Made by a program: the position numbers and the translations under genes
The notes under the pieces: generated by a model
Database searches by the model: none
The model's input: only the letters and a program-made list of their open reading frames with translations
What the model was told of the DNA's origin: nothing
NCBI GenBank assembly: GCA_025403435.1
Contig: CM046330.1
Coordinates: 26,880,037 to 26,944,036, forward strand
Direction: 5' to 3'
DNA length: 64,000 nucleotides
From: Artocarpus heterophyllus
Lineage: Eukaryota > Streptophyta > Magnoliopsida > Rosales > Moraceae
Shown here: positions 22,134 through 34,598 of the stretch, piece by piece
How positions within the stretch are numbered: position 1 is the stretch's first letter
How the letters are laid out: the number at the start of each line of letters is the position of its first letter

Positions 22134-22716
22134 TGTACTATAATTTGTTTGAATTTTTCCAATCTTATCTAGATGTCTAAAATTTTTTGCCTCATTTGTC
22201 AGATCTTTAATAGTGATTCGTCGATTTTGTTTTAGATTCGATTTTGTTTTTTATATTAGTTATATAGATTTGGTTCTTTGAAGTCAAAAATACTATGGTG
22301 TTTATTTTGTTTTTTGCATATAGATTTGTTTGACAATGTCGAGAATTGCATAGTTTTTTTATGATTTTTAAAAGTTTATCTGATTATTTGTTATTTTAGA
22401 TACAATATGTGATGTTTTTAAAAATATTATATTTTCATATTAATCATGTCATGTACTGTAATTTGTTTGAAATTGCTGAATCCTATTTAGACGTTTCAAG
22501 ATATGTGTTTCGTTTGTCAAATTTTCAGTGGTGATTTGTAGATTTTGTTTTTTTTATTATATTTTGTCTTTTATATTAGTTTTGTAGATTTGGGTCATTT
22601 AAAGTCAAAAAGGCTGCAACATTTAATCTGTCTTTTGTCAGATGTATGTAGATTTGTTTAACAATGTCAAAAGTTAAATAATTTTATTTTGATTTTCAAA
22701 AGTTTATCTAATTAAT
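22134..22716. repeat. Tandem duplication, period about 318 bp
   Basis: Unit 1 (about 22134-22387) and unit 2 (about 22452-22716) share TGTACT(A/G)TAATTTGTTTGAA, GTGATT(C/T)GT(C/A)GATTTTGTTT, TTTTATATTAGTT, AAGTCAAAAA, TAGATTTGTTT(G/A)ACAATGTC and AAAAGTTTATCT(G/A)ATTA. The sequence is T-rich and non-coding, directly upstream of the LOG-like ORF. Confidence 0.85.
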
Positions 22717-22886
22717 TGTCCTTTTTCTAAAACTTTGCATATTTGTTCTGTAAATCTTTGAAAAAATTACCATGCTTTGTTAGTTGTATGTATCCTCACT
22801 TCCGTCAAGATCCCATTCAAGATTTAAGGAGTTTTGGCAAAGCGAACTTAAAACTAAAAAGTCCTAAAAAAACACTTGGAAAAAAA

Positions 22887-23547
22887 ATGAAGACAAATAT
22901 GTCTTCTTCTTGTTTATCTAGGAAAATTGAAATTGTGTGTGTTTTTTGTAGTTCTAGTTCTGAAAAAGAGAGAGTTTATTTAGAAGTGGTTGAGCATTTA
23001 GGGCAAGTTTTAGTATGTAGAAAGATTAATTTAGTTTATGAGAGAGGTAGTTTAAGGTTGATGGGGGTTGTTAAAACGGCAGCCCAATCTAATGGTACTC
23101 AAGTGTTGGGGATTATGCCTAAAGTCCTTTCTCAAGATAATATTTGTAGTAAGACAATAGATGTAGAGAAAAAAGTTGGCCGTATCTATGAACGTATAGA
23201 AGCTATGATTAATATAGCTGATGCTTTTATAGTTTTACCTGGTGGCATAGACACTCTTGAAAAAATGTTTGTAGCTACTAGTAGGAAACTATTGGGTATT
23301 CATTTGAAACCATTATGGCATTTGAATGTTAATGGTTTTTATGATGGTTTGTTGAAGTTTTTAGATCACGCTGTGGAAGAGAATTTTATTCAACATGGGG
23401 GGAAACAAATTTGTTACTACTTCAACTGTTGAAGAATTGTTGGACAAAATGTGTGTTATTCATCTAGAGTATGACACTGCAATTTCAAAGTTGGATTGGG
23501 ATAAAGATAGTAGGAAGCAGGCATTAGATTTGCACCTTTATCTATGA
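22887..23547 (+). pseudogene. LOG-like: LOG-like (cytokinin phosphoribohydrolase) retrocopy
   Basis: LOG enzymes release active cytokinin bases from their riboside 5'-monophosphates in the cytosol. The reading frame from ATG 22887 (it opens further upstream, to 22743) covers nearly the whole domain without introns: VCVFCSSSS, LMGVVKTAAQ, VLGIMPKVL, DAFIVLPGG and AVEENFI. Plant LOG genes normally have several introns, so this looks like a copy of a spliced mRNA. The defining motifs are damaged: YGGGS is YERGS, and PGGxGTxxE reads PGGIDTLEK, losing the glycine and the catalytic glutamate. A frameshift near the G-run at 23398-23403 ends the first frame at 23432. The C-terminal part continues in another frame to 23547 (VEELLDKM, SKLDWDKDS). 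No poly-A tail or flanking repeat was found. It could be a divergent functional relative, but motif loss plus frameshift favour a pseudogene. Confidence 0.75.
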
Positions 23548-23763
23548 TCTTTTAGTTTTATTTACAGCATGTTCAGAGTTTATTTTCTGTGTTTTGAATA
23601 ACCGCTCTTGTCTATGTAATGTTAGTCTTTATTTTATGTTTAATGTGTTTGTTTATTTGTTTTGTAACATGCTGTTCTCAAAACTTTCAGATTCATTAGT
23701 ATTAGTACCAGGATGACTGATATTACGGAGTATTTATTACTCTTGAAACGCATCCTACCTAAG

Positions 23764-23855
23764 GTTTGATAATATATTCAAATTATAAGGTCCAATGTTT
23801 TTCTTAACGGAGTATTTGATAACATATTCAAATTATAAGGTCCAATATTTTTCTT
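23764..23855. repeat. Short tandem repeat, period 50 bp
   Basis: Two copies of TTTGATAA(T/C)ATATTCAAAT followed by TATAAGGTCCAAT(G/A)TTTTTCTT. Confidence 0.9.
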
Positions 23856-24614
23856 TGTTCTTCAACTTGTATTTGTAATATATTTTATCAGATATATTTG
23901 GAATGTTTATTAACTGTGGCTTTTTAGCTTAATAATTATTTTATTGATATTGTAATCCACTAATTGTGAGCTTTAAAAGGGAATTAATATATCTATTATT
24001 TTTGGTAAATATATATTTTAAATGCTTTTAAATATAATTGAAGTAGTTATGGAATAAAGAGAGTAGACAAAATCAAGTTCATAGGGAAAATTCAAAAACA
24101 AAATCGAAGTTAAACATAGCCTAAGCTTGATTAATCCTTATTTTTAATCATAATAATCATTGTCAACCTAAGTAACTGCCGACCTAAGATGACAACTTAA
24201 GTAACTACCGGCCTAATTAGGATGTTTTTAGTATTATTGAATTTAATTGTCCTTTCTATTTGCACAAAAGAACTTGTGAATTCTCTTTCCTTTTTTAGGT
24301 GTAAAGAGTTTCCATGTCAATCAATATGAAAGTATTGTATCTATTGATTAATTGAAAGATTACAACTCATCCTCGAGTTAGTATTGTAAAATTTGGATTA
24401 GAATTAAGTAAATATCCTAACACTATTTAATGTACATACCCGATGTAACGAATGTTTCCTAATCACACGCAAATATATATATATATATATGTATGTATGT
24501 ATATGTATATTTTGAAAATGATACGATTTAACACTATATAGATAAGCTTTTGTTCATTATTTCTTTTATTTTGATAAGCTTGTATTATTTTAATATAGTA
24601 TGCAATATAATAAT
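23856..24614. other. AT-rich spacer, no gene
   Basis: Contains (AT)n/(GTAT)n microsatellite sequence at 24470-24512. Nothing else is recognised up to the copia element's target duplication at 24610-24614. Confidence 0.5.
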
Positions 24615-25159
24615 TGTTGGAATTAAAATATGAAATGCAGCGGAAGGAACGGATCGTTGACAAACAAAAATTTTCTGAAAACTTTGTTCATCGAGAATTG
24701 ATATATAATTTTAATTAATAATAAAAAGCTTTGGAAATTTTACTAACCTTTTGAAGACTATCAGCGTATCCTAGCTTTCCTCTTTGACACCACGATCTTC
24801 CAAACCAGGTCTCCACACCAATGGAAAGACGAGTGGGCGTCAAACTGCAAGAATGAATTTTCTTCACACTTTTTCTAAATCTACTATGTACTCAACACAT
24901 GAGATAGCAGACCTTTTTTCCAGAGAAGAACTCTCAGTTTTTCTCTCTAAGTATTTTGTAAAAATTACGTGAATGAAAAATCTTCTAAGATAACTGTTAT
25001 CTCTCCCTTTTTATATCTGAGCCATTAGTAAATTTTTTAATTAATTTTTAATTTGAAATAACCACCATATCAGACATATGAGGAAATGATATATTTCACA
25101 TGATTGTTACCCTTTTTCCTTTCCTCTTTCCTTTTTCTTTTTTCAACGAATCACGTTTC

Positions 25160-25208
<49 letters not shown>

Positions 25209-27118
25209 GAGTAAAACTTTAAGTTTTCGTGAAACGTAAACGTTTCCCTTTTTTTTTTTTGGGTAAACGAATCAATACATGATTCGTTATGTACATATAA
25301 TGTATATATAAGGTAAAAAAGTAAAACGTAATATATATATATATATTAATAAATAATAAAATCTAATATATATATTAAAATTCAAAAAATAAATCTCATT
25401 TATTTTAGAAAATAATATTTAAATAATCAAATTATTCAAATATTACCAATTAGTTAAATGACTAATACTCAGTTAAATGTGACAACATTTATCACATTAC
25501 ATTATCTGAGCCATTAGTAAATTTTTTAATTAATTTTTAATTTGAAATAACCACCATATCAGACATATGAGGAAATGATATATTTCACATGATTGTTACC
25601 CTTTTTCCTTTCTTCTTTCCTTTTTCTTTTTTCAACGAATCACGTTTCATTCTATATATATATATATATATATATAAATAAGAGTAAAACTTTAAGTTTT
25701 CGTGAAACGTAAACGCTTCCCTTTTTTTTTTTTGGGTAAACGAATCAATACATGATTCGTTATGTTCATATAATGTATATATAAGGTAAAAAAGTAAAAT
25801 GTAATATATATATATATATATATTAATAAATAATAAAATCTAATATATATATATATATATATATATTAAAATTCAAAAAATAAATCTCATTTATTTTAGA
25901 AAATAATATTTAAATAATCAAATTATTCAAATATTACCAATTAGTTAAATGACTAATACTCAGTTAAATGTGACAACATTTATCACATTACATTATCTGT
26001 CACAGAGAACATTTTTCTGTGTCACATTAATAATTCAAGTGTGAAATAATTAATTTAGAATTCAATAATTCTAAACTAAATATGTATAATTCATTCTATG
26101 CATAAATCCATTATAGTGTTACAGAGGTGGTATTGGGGACCTATGGACCTATAACCCAAGCTCCAATAAATTTGACAATTAATCAAACTCTTTAATTAAT
26201 GTGCCAAATTTATTAGTTTCAGTGTTACTCCACTATAAACCTGAAACTGAACTCTTGAGGTTGTAGTAAAATTACTCAAAGAAAATTAACGAGTAGTCCA
26301 TTGATATAATCATTGCATATAAGTCAGTCCTCCATAAATAGTTCATAATAAGAGCTAGGTTCAATTTCCGTATACCTTTCTTATTATATCTTTATCCTTG
26401 AGTTCCAATAATCCTTTAACGAACAGTTAATTCATAATCTTATTATGAACGAGCGCTCTACTGTTCAAACCTTGAATTATCACTCAAGAGAACTATTTTT
26501 CTAACTTCCATAGGGAAGGAATGGATTCCATATCTGTATAATATTATTCCCAGCCATTTATTACATTATGTTTCCAAGATGCTAAATTATGATCTGTGCT
26601 CAGACAAATCTTACCATGCAAGTCAAAAAACATAATGTCATAAATAAGAGTCTAATAAATACTCAAGATTAAAACTGTCAAATATATGATCATCATAGTG
26701 ATAAATTTGAATACTCTATTTGTAACGGATGATTATTAGAGATTCATAATTTATCTGGTCCAGTCCTATATAATCTCATTATATAAAGTACCTCCAATCT
26801 AATGTCTCTACATTAATAGCCCGGATAATGACTATTTCATTTTAAATGAGATTTGACCGTACTTGTAATATTTAATTAAAGATCCCAGACTTTAATTAAT
26901 TATTACGGACTATTTAGATTATTATCTATAAATTTTATCCCTAAACATACAATACCTATATGCTAAATTTATAGTCACATAAATAATCATGAAATTTTCT
27001 CGATGTTTATAAATGTATTCATAACACATATAAGCAACCAAATTAATTATAAATGCTACTTTATTTATTTATTAACAATATATACAATGTTACAGCTTTT
27101 AGGGCATCAAACCCAACA
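24615..27118 (-). repeat. 3' LTR of family A element
   Basis: 2504 bp on the plus strand from TGTTGGAATT to AAACCCAACA. It is about 500 bp longer than the partner LTR because of an internal tandem duplication at 25015-25999. The CACGATCTTCCAAACCAGG segment (24791 on) and the AATTAATTAT-rich tail match the other LTR throughout. Confidence 0.92.
25015..25999. repeat. 489-bp tandem duplication within the 3' LTR
   Basis: Copy 1 is 25015-25503 and copy 2 is 25504-25999. Both run from ATCTGAGCCATTAGTAAATT to TTATCACATTACATT, and differ mainly in the lengths of (AT)n runs (25160-25204 against 25651-25675) and a few bases. The 5' LTR has a single copy (about 32990-33472). Confidence 0.95.
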
Positions 27119-27129
27119 ATCTCCCACTT
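27119..27129 (-). promoter_or_regulatory. Polypurine tract of family A element
   Basis: AAGTGGGAGAT on the minus strand directly abuts the TGTTGGG start of the 3' LTR. This is the usual priming site for plus-strand DNA synthesis. Family B has the same tract at 43476-43486. Confidence 0.85.
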
Positions 27130-27132
27130 GCC

Positions 27133-28845
27133 CTAAAGCAGATGAGACATGTCTCTAAGACCTAAGCCTTCCAAGTGTCCCTCAAAGCTCTTTGCAGGTA
27201 ACGTCTTGGTGAAAGGGTCAGCAATATTGTTTTCCAACGCTATCTTCATAACTTCCACATCGCCTCGATGTACTATCTCTCTGATCAAATGATATTTTCT
27301 CTCTATATGCTTTCCTCTTTTGTGGCTTCTAGGTTCTCTTAAATTTGCCACTGCACCACTGTTATCATAATACAGTGTGAGTGGTTTATCGATGTCTGAA
27401 ACTACTTCCAAATCATTTAAGAACTTACGGAGCCAAATAGCTTCTTTAGCTACTTCACAAGCAGCCACATATTTAGCTTCCATAGTTGAATCAGCAATAC
27501 AAGATTGTTTGATGCTTCTCCAAACTATGGCTCCACCACCAAAAGTAAACACTGATCCAGACGTAGATTTACGTGTGTCTTTGTCTGATTGAAAATCAGA
27601 ATCAGTGTATCCAATGGGAATCAAATTCTCACCAGAATATACCAGCATATAGTTTCTTGTTCTCCTAAGATACTTGAGAATATGTTTAACCGCTACCCAA
27701 TGATCTAATCCTGGGTTAGATTGATACCGACTGACTATACCTACCGCATAGCAAATGTCAGGTCTTGTACACAACATGGCATACATTAGACTTCCCACTG
27801 TAGATGCATAGGGTACCCATCTCATGATGTCTTTCTCTTGAGGTGTCTTAGGACACTGCTCTTTTGAAAGATAAACTCCATGACGTGTAGGTAAATTACC
27901 TTTCTTGGAGTTTTGCATCGAAAATCTTATAAGCACCTTATCGATATACGATGCCTGAGACAGCGCTAACAGTTTGTTCTTGTGATCTCTTATGAGTTGG
28001 ATTCCAAGAACATAACTTGTCTCTCCTAAATCTTTCATTTGGAAATGGTTGGCGAGCCATTTCTTTACATCAGATAATACGCCTACATCATTCCCAATGA
28101 GTAGGATATCATCTACATAAAGAAGCAAGAAAACCACCTTCTTCTCTTTGATGTACTTGTAAACACAAGGTTCATCAATATTTTGATCGAAATCATAAGA
28201 TTTGATCGCTTCATCAAATCTCAAGTTCCAAGATCTTGAAGCTTGCTTGAGTTCATTGATGGACCTCTGCAACTTGCAAACTTTTTGCTCCTGACCTTTG
28301 ACTACAAACCCTTCTGGTTGCACCATATAGATGCTTTCCTCAAGATAGCCATTCAAAAAGGCAGTCTTGACATCCATTTGCCATATCTCATAATCAAGAT
28401 AAGCAGCAATGGATAAAAGAATCCGAATGGATTTAAGCATAGCTACAAGCGAGAAAGTTTCTTCATAGTCAACTCCCTCCTTTTGGGTATAACCCTTTGC
28501 CACAAGCCTAGCTTTGAAAGTCTTAACTTTCCCATCTACTCATCTTTTCTTCTTGTAAATCCATTTACACCCTATGGGTTTTATCCCTTCAGGTAGGTCT
28601 ACAAGATCCTAGACTGAATTAGAGTACATGGACTCTATTTTAAGGTTTATAGCCTCCAGCCATTTTTTCTTCTCAAAAACTTCCATTGCATCACAATATG
28701 TCAATGGATCATCCTCACTATTATCAAAGATAGCAACATTTGCTTCTCCAAGTTCCCTATAGCGAGCAGGTGGTCTCACAACCCTCCCACTACGTCGAGG
28801 TGGTATAATCGGGAGATGTGGTCTCCTCATTTTGTCCTTCGACAA
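27133..28845 (-). pseudogene. Copia pol, RT and RNase H part (family A)
   Basis: The last 456 codons (27133-28503) are open and carry the RT signatures [12 protein letters not shown] and YVDDIL (28108-28119 encodes YVDD). RNase H follows, with YTDSDF, STMEAKY and DNSGAV, and the frame ends at RDMSHLL. Upstream, the same frame to 28845 contains two stops near 28500-28610: one replaces the Trp of the expected V-W-(D/E)-L-V motif (TGG to TAG), the other a Gly codon (TGA). Another frameshift near 28800-28850 separates it from the integrase C-terminus. The RT active site itself is intact. Confidence 0.9.
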
Positions 28846-30160
28846 CAGTTGTCAGTTGCGGTCTGATCTGATCAGAAAGTAACTCTTCAAGTATAACTTT
28901 GCTACGAGGTTTATAGTTTGTCATATAATCATTCTCGAGAAAAGTGGCATTTGTCGATACAAGTACTTTCTTTTCTTGTGGACTATAAAACAAACCTCCC
29001 ATCGTTCCCTTTGGGTATCCCACAAATAAGCCTACTTCAAAACGTGGTTCCAACTTTCCAGTCTTTCCTTTCAACACATGTGCTGGATACCCCCCATATA
29101 TGAATATGTCGCATACTAGGTTTGCGACCATTTCCATAACTCTAAAGGTATTTTTGGAATAGACTTAGATGAAACTATTTTTAAAAGATATATTGTAGTT
29201 TTTAGTGCATATCCCCAAAACGAAGTGGGCAATGATGAGTAGTTGAGCATGGATCTCACCATATCTAGCAACATCCGATTTCTTCTCTCTACAACACCAT
29301 TTTGTTGTGGTGTTCCAGGTGCGGTGAGTTGTGATAGAATACCATGTTCTATCATATAGTCCTTGAATTCAGTATCAAGGTATTCCCCTCCTCGATCAGA
29401 TCGAAGACTCTTCACCGTCTTTCCTAATTGCTTTTCAGCTTCTGCTTGGAATTCTTTGAACTTTCCAAAAGTTTCAGATTTCCTTTGCATTAGGTATATG
29501 TAACCATACCTTGAATAATCGTCAATAAATGTGACAAAATATTCGTAACCACCACGTGCTTGTACATTCAATGGACCGCAGACGTCCAAATGTATTAGCT
29601 CAAGTGGTTCCTTGGCCCTTTCACCTTTTGCAGAGAAAGGCCTCTTAGTCATTTTACCTTCAAGACAAGATTCACAAACTGGTAGAAAACTAACTTTTAG
29701 CTTTTTTAAAGGACCTTCCTTTACCAGTCTGTTAATTCTGTCAAGGTTAACGTGACCTAATCTAAGGTGCCATAGGTATGTTTCATTATCAGAAGAAATC
29801 TTTTGCTTCTTGGGTTTTGGTTGTTCAACTTTGAACATTTCGGTATTGAGCAGTGATTTTTCATTGGGCCTTAAAGTGTAAAAGCCCATTTTTCGGATGC
29901 GCAAAACAAATGTTCAAACCATTTCTAGAAATATTAACATAATTATTATTAAAAGAAACATTAAACATTTGTTTAAACAACCTGGAAACATAAATCAAAT
30001 TTCTACGAAAACAATGAATGTAATAAACATTGTCCCAAATTAAAAACTTATTTCTAAAATAAAGTTTAATAACTCCCACTACTCTTGTCGAAACAACCTC
30101 TCTCATTCCCACTCTCATCGTTTGTTCCCCGTCGGCAAGCTTCCTTGAAGAACTAAGCAT
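28790..30160 (-). pseudogene. Copia integrase (family A)
   Basis: The integrase has its zinc-binding HLRLGH...CESC segment and the catalytic D-D-E (HLDVCG, SDRGGEY, NGVVERR). The [11 protein letters not shown] motif of the C-terminal part follows in another frame after a shift near 29125. Upstream (29861-30160) is the protease/integrase linker in yet another frame, giving frameshifts near 29880 and 29125. Confidence 0.88.
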
Positions 30161-30180
30161 CTACAAAGAAGAACAAACAT

Positions 30181-30982
30181 GGTTAGTTGCCCCTGAATCA
30201 ATTATCCAAGGTGAAGTATCATCTTCAACTAAACAAGCTTCTAAAACGAGTAAATCTGATTTACCGTTGTTCTTCTTTTCTTTGAGCTCCTGAAGATACT
30301 TCTTGTAGTTTCTCTTCCAGTGCCCAACTACGCCGTAGTGGAAACATTTTCCTTTAGGCTTCTTTTGGTTTGAGCTCTTTTTATTGTTGTTGCTTTTGTT
30401 CTTCTTAGGTTGCCCTCCATTTTTAGACCACTTCCTTCAGTCATCTTCCTCTTCTTATTCTTTTGAGTAGAAGAGGAGGTTTAAGCTTCTACAACATTTG
30501 CCTCAGCTTCTTTAGTCTTTTCTTTCGAAATAGACTCAAAGGTGTGAAGCTCGTTAAGCAACTCAGTCATGTTATATTTCAGCTTGTTCATGAAATAGTT
30601 GCTTTTGAACTGAAGGAACGCAGGGGAAAGGGTTTCCAAAATCATCCCCACCTGTGTGCCTTCATCTATCACTACCCTGTTCACCTTGGTCTCATGGGGA
30701 TAGTTGAACATGTTGAGAACATGTTCTCTGACCAAAATTCCTGCCTTAATTTTGGCATTCATTACCTCCTTAACGGGTCTTGTTGTTTGCCTGGATCCAA
30801 TGATCATATGCTTTTCGTACATTACGAGGAGTATTGGTAGCAGGCTCTGGAGGACATTCCTCTGTCAGGACAAACTTGTAACTTTTGCAAATTAGTACAA
30901 TGTTCATGTTACTCTTCCACTTGACAAAATTATTTTCGGTTAATTTTTTAGTTGAGAGAATAGCGATGATTAGATTAGACAT
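30181..30982 (-). pseudogene. Copia gag and protease start (family A), internally deleted
   Basis: Gag starts at ATG 30982 (MSNLIIAIL, then FVKWKSNMNIVL and CPPEP). After HWIQANN it jumps to VKEVMNAKIKAG, skipping roughly 40 residues present in relatives. It then continues with LVREHVLNM and VIDEGTQVGMILETL. The nucleic-acid-binding zinc knuckle reads C-F-H-Y...GH...N-Y: two of its three cysteines are tyrosine, each a G-to-A change. The protease active site DSGATN is intact near 30190-30207. A frameshift separates the knuckle region from the gag body. Confidence 0.85.
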
Positions 30983-32309
30983 TGTTGCTGTAATAAATAA
31001 ATAAAATAACATAAATTAAATGGCTGTATAAACATCATAAATATATGTTTTGTAATAGTAAACGTGATGCATGATGCATATGAAAAACACACAAAAAATA
31101 TTTTACTAATTCCACGATTATTCAATTTTAATAAATAAAGTGCCGCCATAGGGTAGGTCAAATTATTTATGAATTGAATTGATATATTCTTAATTAATAA
31201 ATATATTCAAAATATCTCATATTTTCTATATTTATTAATAACCGTTTATATTTGGTCAATATATAATTAACAGCTTAACTATTTTGGATTTTAACAACTT
31301 ATTTAATTATGTCTTTATGAGTGTAACCCACTATTTTGGATTTTAACAACTTAACTCAAATTGCTGCCGTAGGATAGGTCAATTTTGAAATACATTATGA
31401 AATCATATCTCAAGGAAGCCAACCTTGATATTGATTTAAATGGACACCCTCCGTAGGGAGGACGAAATCAAAGCGTCGTGAGGCGCCACCTAAATCTCAC
31501 GGTGTTGTGCTAATAGTGGAGACCGCAGGTTATATTGTCATATTACCTTCTCCCGCTCATTATTTTAAAAAAGTGTTTTATCTTATAAAACATCATATGT
31601 TTCATAACTCTAGTAAATAAAAAAAATTAATTACTAGGTTATGTTATGTGTTAATAGAATCCTATTCTATTTACACTTAAATAAATTACCAGATTTTCTA
31701 AAAATCTAAATTTATTATAAATTATCTAAGTTACCCAGTATTAAACAATTTAAAATTAGATAACTTAGAATTAATGTGAATTTTACCAAGTCTTAACTAT
31801 TAAAACTAAATTCACACTAATTGGTTGATTAATAAATTAAGATTCTATAAAACCAACCTAATTAATTTAATCTCATTAAATTAATGCTAACACATATTAA
31901 ATCATTTTATAAACTCCTTTATAAAAAAAATAATATGTAAGTGTATGCATGTCATGTTACAATAACTATAAGTGGGCACTTTCCTAGATGACATGTTATA
32001 ATGCATAAACATGTTATCACAATCATCACATGAAAATAAAGCATGAAAATAAACAATGGATTTTTGATCGTGTCCTTTTAGATAATTAAATTACAACCCA
32101 TTAAAAAAAAATTACAGGGGTCTTCTTATAATTTATACATAATTCCCTGCTCTAATTTTGCAGTCTTCATCAGGTGGTTTATTATGCAACAATCTATTGG
32201 ATTACCTTTGAAATTTGATAGGCCCAAAGTTCTCAACTGGGCCAAAAGATCCAATGAACTTTTTTTCTTCATCGCTCCATGTGTAGCAGGTGAAGGAGAG
32301 GAGAGAAGA

Positions 32310-32340
<31 letters not shown>

Positions 32341-32570
32341 TACAAAAAGCCTATACCCATTTATAGGTTTACATAGATTGATCTAATCAAACTGAAAATA
32401 AAATTACTAATCCAAAAGGATCATATAATTAACGACCAAAAATTCCTTCATTAAACAACCATTCATCATATGAATAAAAATTAACAAAGATGCAAAATGC
32501 CCACAAACATGCATAAAAACCATGATATTATCAAAATAAAATCATGTTTAATTAAAATTATATATACTAT
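30983..32570 (-). other. Long untranslated leader of family A element
   Basis: About 1.6 kb between PBS and gag ATG, AT-rich, without an ORF worth calling. Such long leaders are usual for copia elements of this size. It holds an (AAT)n microsatellite at 32310-32337. Confidence 0.75.
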
Positions 32571-32587
32571 AACCCGCTCTGATACCA
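32571..32587 (-). promoter_or_regulatory. Primer-binding site, initiator-tRNA-Met type
   Basis: TGGTATCAGAGCGGGTT on the minus strand lies two bases inside the 5' LTR. TGGTATCAGAGC is the standard plant copia site complementary to the 3' end of initiator tRNA-Met. Confidence 0.92.
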
Positions 32588-32589
32588 TT

Positions 32590-34593
32590 TGTTGAAATTA
32601 AAATATGAAACGCAGCGGAAGGAACAGATCATTGACAAACAAAAATTTTGTAAAAACTTTGTTCATCGAGAATTGATATATAATTTTAATTATTAATAGA
32701 AAGCTTTGAGAATTTTACTAACTTTTTGAAGACTATCAGCGTATCCTAGCTTTTCTCTTTGACACCACGATCTTCCAAACCAGGCCTCTACACCAATGGA
32801 AAGACGAGTGGGCGTCAAACTGCAAGAATGAATTTTCCTCACACTTTTTTGAATCTGCTATGTACTCAACACATGAGATAGCAGATCTTTTTTTCAGATA
32901 AGAACTCTCAGTTTTTCTCTCTAAGTATTTTGCAAAAATTACGTGAATGAAAAATCTTCTGAGATAACTGTTATCTCTCCCTTTTTATATATGAGCCATT
33001 AGTAAATTTTTCAATTAATTTTCAATTTGAACTAACCACCATATCAGACATATGAGGAAAGGATATATTTCACATGATTGTTACCCTTTTTCATTTCCTC
33101 TTTCCTTTTTCTTTTTTCAACGAATCACGTTTCATTTTATATATATATATATATATATATATGAGTAAAACTTTAAGTTTCCATGAAACGTAAACGTTTT
33201 CGTTTTTTTTTCGATAAACGAATCAGTATATGATTTGTTATGTACATATATAATGTGTATATATATATAAGGTAAAAAAGTAAAACGTAATATATATATA
33301 TATATATATTAATAAATAATAAAATCTAATATATACATATTAAAATTCAAAAAATAAATCTCATTTATTTTAGAAAATAATATTTAAATAATCAAATTAT
33401 TCAAATATTACCAATTAGTTAAATAACTAATGCTCAGTTAAATGTGACAACATTTATTACATTACATTATCTGTCACAGAGAATATTTTTCTGTGTCACA
33501 TTAATAATTTAAGTGTGAAATAATCAATTCAAAATTTAATAATTTCAAACTAAATGTGTATAGTTCATTCTATGCATAAATCTATTATAGTGTTATAGAG
33601 GTGCTATTGGGGACCTATGGACCTATAACCCAAGCTCCAATAAATTTGATAATTAATCAAACTCTTTAAATAATGTGCCAAATTTATTTGTTTTAGTATT
33701 ACTCCACTATAAACCTGAAACTGAACTCTTGAGGTTGTAGTAAAATTACTCAAAGAAAATTAGCGAGTAGTCCATTGATATAATCATTACATATAAGTAA
33801 ATCCTCCATAAATAGTTCATAACAAGAGCTAGGTTCAATTTTCGTATACCTCTCTTATTATATCTTTATCCTTTAGTTCCAATAATCCTTTAACGAACAG
33901 TTAATTTATAATCTTATTATGAACGAGCGCTCTACTATTCAAACCTCAAATTATCACTCAAGAGAACTATTTTTTTAACTTTCATAGAGAAAGAATAGAT
34001 TTCATATCTGTATAATATTATTCCTAGCCATTTATTACATTATGTTTCCAAGATGCTAAGTTATAATCTGTGCTTAGACAAATCTTACCATGCAAGTCAA
34101 AAAACATAATGTCATAAATAGGAGTATAATAAATACTCAGGATTAAGACTGTCAAATATATGATAATCATAGTGATAAATTTGAATACTCTATTTGTAAC
34201 AGATGATTATTAGAGATTCATAATTTATCTAGTCCAGTCCTATATAATCTCATTATATAAAGTACCTCCAATCCAATGTCTCTACATTAATAGCCCGGAT
34301 AATGACTATTTCATTTTAAATGAGATTGGACCGTACTTGTAATATTTAATTAAAGATCCCAGACTTTAATTAATTATTACGGACTATTTAGATTATTATT
34401 TATAAATTTTATCCCCAAACATACAACACTTATATGCTAAATTTATAGTCACATAAATAATCATAGAATTTTTTTTCGATGTTTATAAATGTATTCATAA
34501 CACATATAAGCAACCAAATAATTATAAATGTCACTTTATTTATTTATTAATAATATGTACAATGTCACAACTTTTAGAGCACCAAACCCAATA
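32590..34593 (-). repeat. 5' LTR of family A element
   Basis: 2004 bp on the plus strand from TGTTGAAATT to AAACCCAATA; the last bases show one change from the expected CAACA. It is colinear with the 3' LTR minus its duplication. Confidence 0.92.
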
Positions 34594-34598
34594 ATAAT

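Larger units (their letters stand above)
24615..34593 (-). mobile_element. Complete-ended Ty1/copia retrotransposon, family A
   Basis: LTRs at 24615-27118 (3') and 32590-34593 (5') bound an internal region with gag, protease, integrase, RT and RNase H in the copia order on the minus strand. ATAAT occurs immediately before (24610-24614) and after (34594-34598) the element, a perfect 5-bp target duplication. PBS and PPT are in place. All protein domains can be found but stops, frameshifts and a gag deletion make the element non-autonomous. Total length is 9979 bp. By eye the two LTRs differ at several per cent of positions, so the insertion is not recent. Confidence 0.93.

Noticed and set aside
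20671..24460. A complete Helitron
   Set aside because: No Rep/helicase ORF and no convincing CTRR-type 3' end with hairpin was found; kept only as a tentative end.
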